From contig NC_056550.1 in assembly GCF_910596095.1 (NCBI RefSeq), positions 14,540,501 to 14,604,500 on the forward strand: DNA of 64,000 nt. The letters are read 5' to 3'. A program made the position numbers and the translations under genes. This document shows positions 56,900 through 64,000 of the stretch, piece by piece. The stretch is from Thunnus maccoyii (Eukaryota > Chordata > Actinopteri > Scombriformes > Scombridae). Each line of letters opens with the position of its first letter. The stretch's first letter is position 1. The notes beneath the pieces are model-generated. The model searched no databases. It saw nothing but the letters and a program-made list of their open reading frames with translations, and was not told the origin of the DNA.

Positions 56900-56988
56900 C
56901 TTGAGATTTTAGAGGCATTCAATCTCCTCCTGCAACATAAACAGCACTGACACACACAGCACAGCCATGGATCATGGTGCTAACATGC
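56900..56988 (-). other. tex2: Candidate alternative TEX2 5'-UTR exon
   Basis: Minus-strand acceptor with a long pyrimidine-rich lead (TCTTTGTGTTTCCAG|GCATG) and a strong donor (CTCAAG|GTAAGACT) bound an 89-base interval about 1 kb inside intron 1. It holds a short upstream-type frame (ATG to TGA, 18 codons). Splicing from exon 1 (58007) and into exon 2 (38006) would be compatible since all are non-coding. Support is splice signals only; a diverged copy lies at 48268-48347. Confidence 0.4.
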
Positions 56989-57449
56989 CTGGAAACACAA
57001 AGACAGAAAAGTTACAGAATTAAAATGTCTCATTGGCACAGCCTTGACATATTTTATACAACTGTTAGTCTAAGATGAATGTTATCTACTTTCAGACCGA
57101 CCTCAGTTGCTTGATGTTATACTGTATATAACATGATATATAATATGAAATTAATGTTGTGAACTTGTATGTAGCAAGAAACCTGAGTGATGAAAAGTGT
57201 CACGCAACATCTTATCAATCAGAGTTTCTAATCCTGTCAATATATTTCCACACCCACATGTATTGGAAACCAGCTCCTTCAAGAACCAGTTCACATGAGG
57301 ACAACTGGCAGAAACTTCCACCAAATTATTTGATAAGCAGTGTCACATGGGCCCCACAGTGATCTGTAGAGTAATTGATTAATGTCTTGCATGGGCTGTA
57401 ATGGTGTGGCCTGCTGCTCACAGCAGAACCAAGAGAGGACGGTTGGTGC

Positions 57450-57487
57450 TGGTGGTGGTGGTGGTGAGGGGGGGGGGGGGGGGGGGG
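57450..57487. repeat. (GGT)n followed by poly-G (20)
   Basis: GGT triplets running into an uninterrupted G run, a likely quadruplex-forming and sequencing-error-prone site. Confidence 0.9.
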
Positions 57488-58006
57488 AATTGAGTAGCCC
57501 AGGCAGTCCTGTACAGTTCACAGCAGGCTACATGGATAATGAGCCACAGTTGCTCCACAGATGCATCAGCCGCCCACTTAGACGGTGCCACTGCCTAGAA
57601 TAAGCCTATTTCACTCTGCAGCTGTGAATTACCCATATTAGTCCACACAGCTGTAACAGACAATATGATCCAAACACTGTGAGGCTTAGAAATCATCACA
57701 GAAATATGCTTTTTTTTTAAAAAGTATTAGCACCATATGATGCGCTATACTGTATCATCATGACAGCTTTATTTGTTATGGTTGCTCTAAAAGGAGAGGA
57801 ACAATTCTGCCGATGCTTCACTATTCTATTAACACTAATAATCTAATCCAAAATATTAAAAGCTCTTATAGCTCCCGCCGCCCCTTTGTCCTCCTCACAT
57901 CTTGTCTACAGCTCTGCGCTGCTTTGACTGTAATACATCCATGGACAAAACAGCTGATACTGAAAGCGAAACGACAAAAAAAAGAAGAAGGCAGACCCAC
58001 ACTCAC

Positions 58007-58200
58007 CTTTTATCGCATCTTCATCTCCAGGCCACAGGGCAGCTTTGAATCCAGGCTTTGAATCTGCGTAATGTGATGTTTCCCTGCGTGGAGCGGTTTT
58101 ATCTGCAGCCCGGAGCCTGCGGAGGATGCCGAGGGCTGGCCGGCCTGCGCACCCAGCGAGGACAGCGATCAAGCCTGATCCCCGGCACGGGTTTACGCCG
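58007..58200 (-). other. tex2: Probable TEX2 non-coding exon 1 (5' end approximate)
   Basis: Minus-strand donor GATAAAAG|GTGAGTG at 58007 within the only CpG-rich segment upstream of TEX2. It matches the expected gene structure of one non-coding first exon and the ATG in exon 2. The transcription start is not visible; the end given is nominal. Confidence 0.55.
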
Positions 58201-58440
58201 CAACCGCACGAGATCTGGGCGTGTGTTGTTTTGGTGAATGGGAGATGGTCAGCGCCACACCCCCTTCCTCAACATCTAAATTATATTTACACTCGCAGAG
58301 GCGTCCCATCGTCTGCACACTGGCGATTCATATTTTATTGTGTTGCAGCAGAAGAGTGTGAACTGCGTCATGGCGTTGCAGTAATGCCGAAAAGACGCGG
58401 ATTTCCCTCCACAAACAGCATTAACAAACCCGGGTCTCCT
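58010..58440. promoter_or_regulatory. CpG-rich TEX2 promoter region
   Basis: Dense CpG and GC content (for example GCCGGCCTGCGC, CCCCGGCACGGG, TTACGCCGCAACCGC) in otherwise AT-rich surroundings, overlapping the inferred first exon. No canonical TATA box was found at a suitable place. Confidence 0.6.
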
Positions 58441-58916
58441 TAATATAGGCTACAGCTGAGCAACCACACAAACGATCCGCAGGCGAAAACACAATAGGGA
58501 AAATATAAGATTAATTTCATCGCATCCTTTTTAGATAACGAGTCTTTTCGGATCAAACTATAAAGTAAAAACAGCAGACAACACAACCTACCCCGTATCA
58601 GATCCGCCAAGTGCTCAGTATTTCCACTGTCACCAGTGGATCCATCCGAATTTGGGCTCGTTTAATCTCATTATATTTGCTTGGACAGGCTGCCACCTAC
58701 CGGGCTGAGGTGATTACGTCAGGGGAAACGGTCCACGTGAGACTTGTGTCCCCACTGAGTGCACAGAGATGTGTCTGCTCAGCCTCCACCTCTTTATCAT
58801 CTATTAACACCTGTAAACACGATTCACAGATTAGACGCTGTGAATGACCTCAAGATATCTGAAGTGATTCTCAGCAGCAGCATGAAAGCAGAGCTCTATT
58901 CTTTATTGGGAATAAC

Positions 58917-59778
58917 CAGTGGTGGAAAGTAACTAAGTAGCCTACATTTACTCAAGTACTGTACTTAAGTACAGTTTTGAGGTACCTAACTTTACTTGAG
59001 TATTTCCATTTTATGCTACTTTATACTTCCTCTCGACTACATTTCAGAGGGAAATATTGTACTTTCTACTCCACTACATTTATCTGACAGCTTTAGTTAC
59101 CTCTCAGGTGAAGATTTGACACAATGGATAATATAACAAGCTTTTAAAATACAACACATTGTTAACGATGAAACCAGTGGTTTCCAACCTTTTTGGCCTT
59201 TTTTGTCTTATGAAAACAGTGTATAGTCAGGGTCACATTTCAGATGTCTTTGAGTTGTTAACAGCTCCACCACATAGTGATTTTTCAATAAATGTTCAAA
59301 TGATCCAATATTTCACCAAAATCAAAGATTAGATGAAAAGACCAAACACAGATTTGTGTATCAGAACTTTGTTTTTTCTTCTTTGGTTCCATTAATCATC
59401 TCGCAACTTACGATTTATCTGGTGACCCTTTGGAGGGGCCCAACCCCTAGGTTGGGAACCACTAGACTAAACTAGCTAACTGTATATAAAGAAGTTCAAA
59501 CTAGCTCCACCTCCAGCAGCTACAACAGTAACATGCTGCTCTGACACTGATGCTTCAGTATTAATAATCTAATGATGTCATACATAATAATATATCAGTC
59601 AGAGAGACAAATAAATTCTTTTACTGCAATACTTTAATACATTTTGCTGCTGATACTTATGTACTTTTACTTAAGTAGGATTTTTAATGCAGGACTTTTA
59701 CTTGTAATGGAGTATTTTTACACTGTTGTATTGGTACTTTTACTTAAGTAAAGGATCTGAATACTTCTTCCATCACTG
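58917..59778. mobile_element. hAT-like MITE, 0.86 kb, with 8-bp target duplication
   Basis: Inverted termini CAGTGGTGGAA (left) and CAGTGATGGAA (right, reverse complement), flanked by GGAATAAC (58909-58916) and GGAATAAT (59779-59786), an 8-bp duplication with one change as typical of hAT. Internal TTTACTCAAGTACTGTACTT and TACTTTTACTTAAGTA motifs mark a very common teleost family. No transposase frame. Confidence 0.85.
59175..59464. mobile_element. Second hAT-like MITE nested inside the first
   Basis: Termini CAGTGGTTTCCAACC and (reverse complement of right end) TAGTGGTTCCCAACC. Flanks GATGAAAC (59167-59174) and GACTAAAC (59465-59472) agree at six of eight bases. It lies wholly within the 58917-59778 element, so it inserted later. 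Confidence 0.8.
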
Positions 59779-59786
59779 GGAATAAT

Positions 59787-62700
59787 CCTCAATGACAATA
59801 ATACAATATAAGCACAATTAGACAAACATTTAACAAAAAACAAAAATAACAACATGATAATTAGATGATACCACATGTGACAAAAAACAAACAAAAATAA
59901 GAAATCAGGAGAAAAAAAATCAGGAGATCATACTCCAAGCAGAGCATGAAAATAGATCATTCATTCATAGATTATAGAAATGTATTAATGTCACTGGTGA
60001 AGGGATCCATCTAGTGGACATTAATGCTTCAGCCATACAATTTAAATATATTTTGTTCATATAGGGTCATTGGCTGACAGAAAAACAACCACTTACTTGA
60101 TTATTTATTATTTTATTTATCTTTCTTTTCTTCTTAATTTTCATGTAAAGCACACTGAGTTTCCCCTCTGGGTGTAAAATGTGCTCACTCTTCAATAGTC
60201 TAGATTGCATTTGAAATAGAGTCAGTCATTTTCTATCAGCTACCATATATCAACACAGAGGAGAAGAGTAGTAATCAATAATAAAACAACATTGATTTTT
60301 ATAACATTTAGCTTGTTTTTATCATCATATAGTAGTGCAGTTGATTTAGTTTGTTTTGGGAGTCATATTTGATATTGTGGAGAAGTTAGGAAAATGTAAG
60401 AATACACTGAAGCGTATTACTATTTATGTCCTTTGTGTGATAATGATGAGGCTGATTGTATATTATTATCAAAATGCTCAGTTTGCCCTGCAGTCATCAT
60501 CATTTCTTATTCCAGTGAACCTGTTCAAACCCATGAACGTCTATCCTTAGAGCTCTATCCCATTACAACTACTGTTCAGAAATGACCTTTCATGTTAGTT
60601 TTACAAGCCACAAATACACATTTAAAGGTACATTCATTATTCATTATTCATTTTATAAATAATATGTCCTGTTAGACACATTAAAGCCAACTGTTGAGTT
60701 TATTGTCTTAATGTTTTGGTCTGATTTAAAGTAGGTATCTGACTGCACGGTGAACATGCAAACCATATCCAAATCCAAATATTACACACAGTGTGATCCA
60801 TTGCAAAGCTCCTGAATAGTTTTTCCTGTGTGATTTGACTGTTGGATTAAGCATGTGGTTCCTGCAGGGTTTTCTAGTGAAGAAGAAGCTCCTTATCCTT
60901 TTCCTGGAAAGGCAGGATGGAGAAACCTGCTCATATTGGGGAGGATATTGATAGTTTGTTGGATTGTCAGCACCACCTTCAGGCCACAGTGAGCACATAG
61001 TTGCTGTTATGTTTCAGATGTTGCGGTATTATGTTCTAGATGTGATTTGGAAATCCTAGAGAGGGTTAGCAAATGTTAAGAACTCTACATTTAAAAGGAA
61101 GTGAAGTGATTTCAAGGAAGTGTCTAAACTCTGAAAGAGAGCGCTCACTTTGTGGAAAGTGTGAAGTGTTTTATGGGATTCTCATGATTATAATCTGTCA
61201 GTTAGGTAGTTAGTTCATCAGTGAAGATTAATTGGCTGTGTTGAAAAGGCTCTGGCAGCTAGTTAACAAGAAATTAATCACCATAGCAGCAATACATTTT
61301 AAAGATGTAACCTTCAATTAATATCATTGTCTACTTGTATCTTCTTGTATCTGACCTTGGTGTTGATCAGCCACTGCTGTCCCTGCTGTGAACAAAGCCT
61401 CTCCATCCACTCCTCATATTATGAGTTCCACCCTCTGATATGACCATGATCCCAACCGACATCCATCCTCCTTTCATCCATGGTTGTATTAATGCATCTA
61501 TGGTACAGTAGCTCTCATCCTCCAGCAGGTGGTTGTCATTACCACTAAACACCTTCTCTGTTACAGATGAAGCTTCTGCCACCACTGGTAACACCAGGGA
61601 CAGAGTCATTATCACTAAAATCATCCAAGAGCAGAAATTTACCAAACAAATATTAGATTAAGCTGAACTGGATGTTATTTAGAACTCTTTTTTTTTGCTT
61701 TTTTCTGTGAGATTGAATTGTTTTGATTAGATTTCTAAGATTTTATTGAACGAAAGAGTGAAAAGATGGTGGTGAGAAGAGTTGCTTCCTGTCTGTAATA
61801 TAAGGAGTGCAGATCCAAGGTGTACCTGATGATGTGATGGGTACATCTTTTGTCATCACAAGAAAAAGAAAGACAGAAATAAAGAAACGAGAAAAAATGG
61901 GTCAATTATTACTTATATAACAGGGGCTTGGCCTTTTGTAAGGTTTCAGTAGCTCCCTCTACCTCTCAAAAGTTATTTAACAGTATGATTCACATCAAAG
62001 CACTCAAGACCCCCACTGCTAAACTCAAAGGCCAGACAGCCTATCTCGACTCTGACGCTCTAATAACCATCCCTTTATGAAGTTCATAAAACCCACTCCT
62101 CACTAGATCACTGCAGATGGTGGGCCGAGCTAATAGCTGGAAAAGTAGCACAGACCGCCACCTTGCTTGGACTCCTTTGAACTGAGCTGTATACAGATTG
62201 AACAGGGGGGAAACCATATGCATGTTTCTGTGTGTATTTGAAAAGAGGAAGTCTCTCGGTGTATATATGTGTGTGTATCTGAGTGTGTATTTGTGTGTCC
62301 TCGTCCTTATCCTGTCACGGCAAAGTAGAGACATGAAAGCCTTTCTACAGTTTGATAATTGCAAAGTCCTCTGTTCTGCCTAAACAGCACAAGAGACGAC
62401 AACCTCATCAGGACATGTTTGGATCATTTTCTATGCGTGCAACATACAAAACACACATGTGCATACACCTTTGGGGCAGTCGTTCAATCAATAGTCTTGA
62501 CTGTGTAAAAGTACACAGAAGTGTGTGCAGGACGCTTTCACTTTTCCACACAGGCCTTTCTTTGTTGTGTGTAACCTTTTGATCTAAATGAAGAAGAAGA
62601 AAAAAAAACGGGGCTTAGGTAGGCCAATGTGTTTGAGAGGGGAGGTTATGCTAAAAGTGGGAGAGGGGAGGGTTGAGTTGCCACCTTTTCATGTTACCTC

Positions 62701-64000
62701 TCCTCTGTTCAGCTTTATAACGAATGTCAACGCTGATAACAAAGCCTCATTTGCATATCATAATCCCCATCTCTCGACCTTCTGATCAGGTGTACTTGGA
62801 AGCATGGCTGTGTTCTTTCAAAAAGAGAAAGAGATAGAGAGCAAGAGAGGGGGGAAAACTCTGTGCACTTTGAAAGCTGTTTGAAGTTCTCTGCCAGAGT
62901 TCAAATAACACTAAAACATGTGCATGGCATTGAGTGGCTGATTTGTATTAAAAAGAAGAAAGGCGGAGGGATGGAGGGATGAAAGGAGGTCAGGGAGGGA
63001 ACTTTCTGGAGCTAGTAAGGCCAAAATCCTTTGGATCTCATGTCACTGCACATACAGGAGAGAGGGCTCTTTCATATTCAATCTCAAACATGCTGTGTTC
63101 TGTACTCTGACCCGAACAATATCATTAGATTTTTTTCCTCAAATTTGATTTTTCTCTTGATTTGTGGACTGATGTCTTTATAATCTGGTTTATGGTTGCA
63201 TTGTGTCAATGTGGAACATTGTTATCTTGTTTTTACCCCGACTGGAGCAACTTCTTTCCTTTTTGTCTCATTCATTCATACACTAACAGACAGCTGAGCA
63301 AAACTGGAGCTTCAAAGGATCTGCTGCTCTGGGTGATGGCAGAATGAGAGAAAGAGGCGTGGAGTTGTGGCAATGCTCTCTGCAGAGGTCAAGGTGTGTG
63401 TGTGTGTGTGAATGTTATTAGTTACTCTGCATGTCATAGCAACAGATCCAAAGGTCACGGACCACCCCAACTGTGTGTTCACACACTTCATCATCTACGG
63501 CCACACTGATCAACAGTAGCTGGACTGTTCACACTGGGGACATAGGGTTTGGATGGCTACCAATACACTATGTTTCTGCCCTCTCTCTGTGAGATACTCC
63601 CTCTTGGCTTGGACAGACTGTTCTCAGCAGCCTATGGTTTCTGAATCCCGGTTGTGAAGGCCAGACGTCCTTTCCCATGTGTGAAGAGGGCCTCCAGCAG
63701 AGCTGCTTCAGCTCCTCCACATTCTCATAACCCTCCGTTTGGCCAGAGTTGTAAAGCTGGGCCCTGGGAGTCGCCCGCCTCCACTCTGATCCACTCAGCC
63801 CAGCTCTGCTGCAGAGGCTGTCCTGCCAGCTCCTTTATCCCAGCTACCGCACACCCAGGGCGGGCAAAGCCAGACTGACAGTCCCCCGCTGCCTCCAGAG
63901 CCTCCGTCTCATTTCCCCCGGTAGCCACCCACCACCCCTCTCAGCTTTTCAATCTTCGAAGCAATTAGAAGGAGATCCCTTTCTTTTGTCGTCTATCCGT
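59787..64000. other. TEX2 upstream flank, no supported gene
   Basis: No exon chain or homology recognised. It includes an 86-codon minus-strand frame with a signal-peptide-like start (61624-61367), a short GT repeat at about 63391-63410, and a GC-rich patch at about 63650-63930 open on both strands but matching nothing I know. In human the next gene beyond TEX2 is PECAM1; no immunoglobulin-like sequence is visible here. Confidence 0.5.

Larger units (their letters stand above)
38007..58006 (-). other. TEX2 intron 1 (20 kb), repeat-rich
   Basis: Inferred from the acceptor at 38006 and the donor at 58007. It contains no recognised protein gene. It is packed with microsatellites, MITEs, a Tc1 remnant and a large foldback-type element, all listed separately. 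Purine-rich plus-strand stretches recur (about 40460-40720, 43240-43530, 49500-49720, 50510-50590). Confidence 0.7.

Noticed and set aside
60726..60998. 90-codon minus-strand frame with a hydrophobic C-terminal part
   Set aside because: Composition looks random, no homology recognised, and no acceptor/donor pattern supports it.
63654..63928. Opposing frames of 74 and 67 codons
   Set aside because: Open only because of high GC; neither resembles a known protein, so listed only as a GC-rich patch.

Overview
The window is a piece of a ray-finned fish (teleost, probably percomorph) nuclear genome. The evidence is spliced vertebrate genes with canonical GT-AG introns, abundant (CA)n/(GT)n microsatellites, and fish-type interspersed repeats (L2 LINE tail, hAT-like MITEs, Tc1/mariner remnants). 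No viral, bacterial or CRISPR sequence was seen.

Layout. (1) Bases 1194-21727, minus strand: a complete ERN1 (IRE1-alpha) gene of 22 coding exons. The splice phases close exactly to 3261 coding bases (1086 residues plus stop). The protein has signal peptide, luminal stress-sensing domain, one membrane span, Ser/Thr kinase and KEN RNase domains, and an unusually long Ser/Thr/Pro/Gln-rich C-terminal tail. (2) About 21.7-22.27 kb: a compact head-to-head promoter. It contains an inverted pair of ETS-type sites around a TATA-like motif. (3) About 22.2-22.98 kb, plus strand: a small spliced non-coding host gene carrying two box C/D snoRNAs in successive introns. Both carry the guide expected of SNORD104. 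In human, SNORD104 and its host SNHG25 lie in the ERN1-TEX2 interval, so this looks like the fish counterpart with a duplicated snoRNA. (4) Bases 25206-37981, minus strand: the whole coding part of TEX2, 11 coding exons and 1190 residues, a membrane-anchored SMP-domain lipid-transfer protein of ER contact sites. Its 3' UTR runs to about 23.43 kb, and a 20-kb intron leads back to a non-coding first exon in a CpG-rich segment near 58.0-58.4 kb. (5) About 58.5-64 kb: TEX2 upstream flank with nested hAT-like MITEs and no gene I can support.

The two protein genes are co-oriented and both concern the endoplasmic reticulum: ERN1 senses unfolded proteins, and TEX2 moves lipid at ER contacts. Their order is the same as in human (ERN1 - SNHG25 - TEX2).

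The TEX2 first intron is the most repeat-rich part. Its most unusual content is a 3.5-kb foldback-type element (45916-49459) with long inverted arms, matching 13-bp termini and a perfect 7-bp flanking duplication. The loop of this element holds a diverged copy of a candidate TEX2 5'-UTR exon that also occurs 8.6 kb away.
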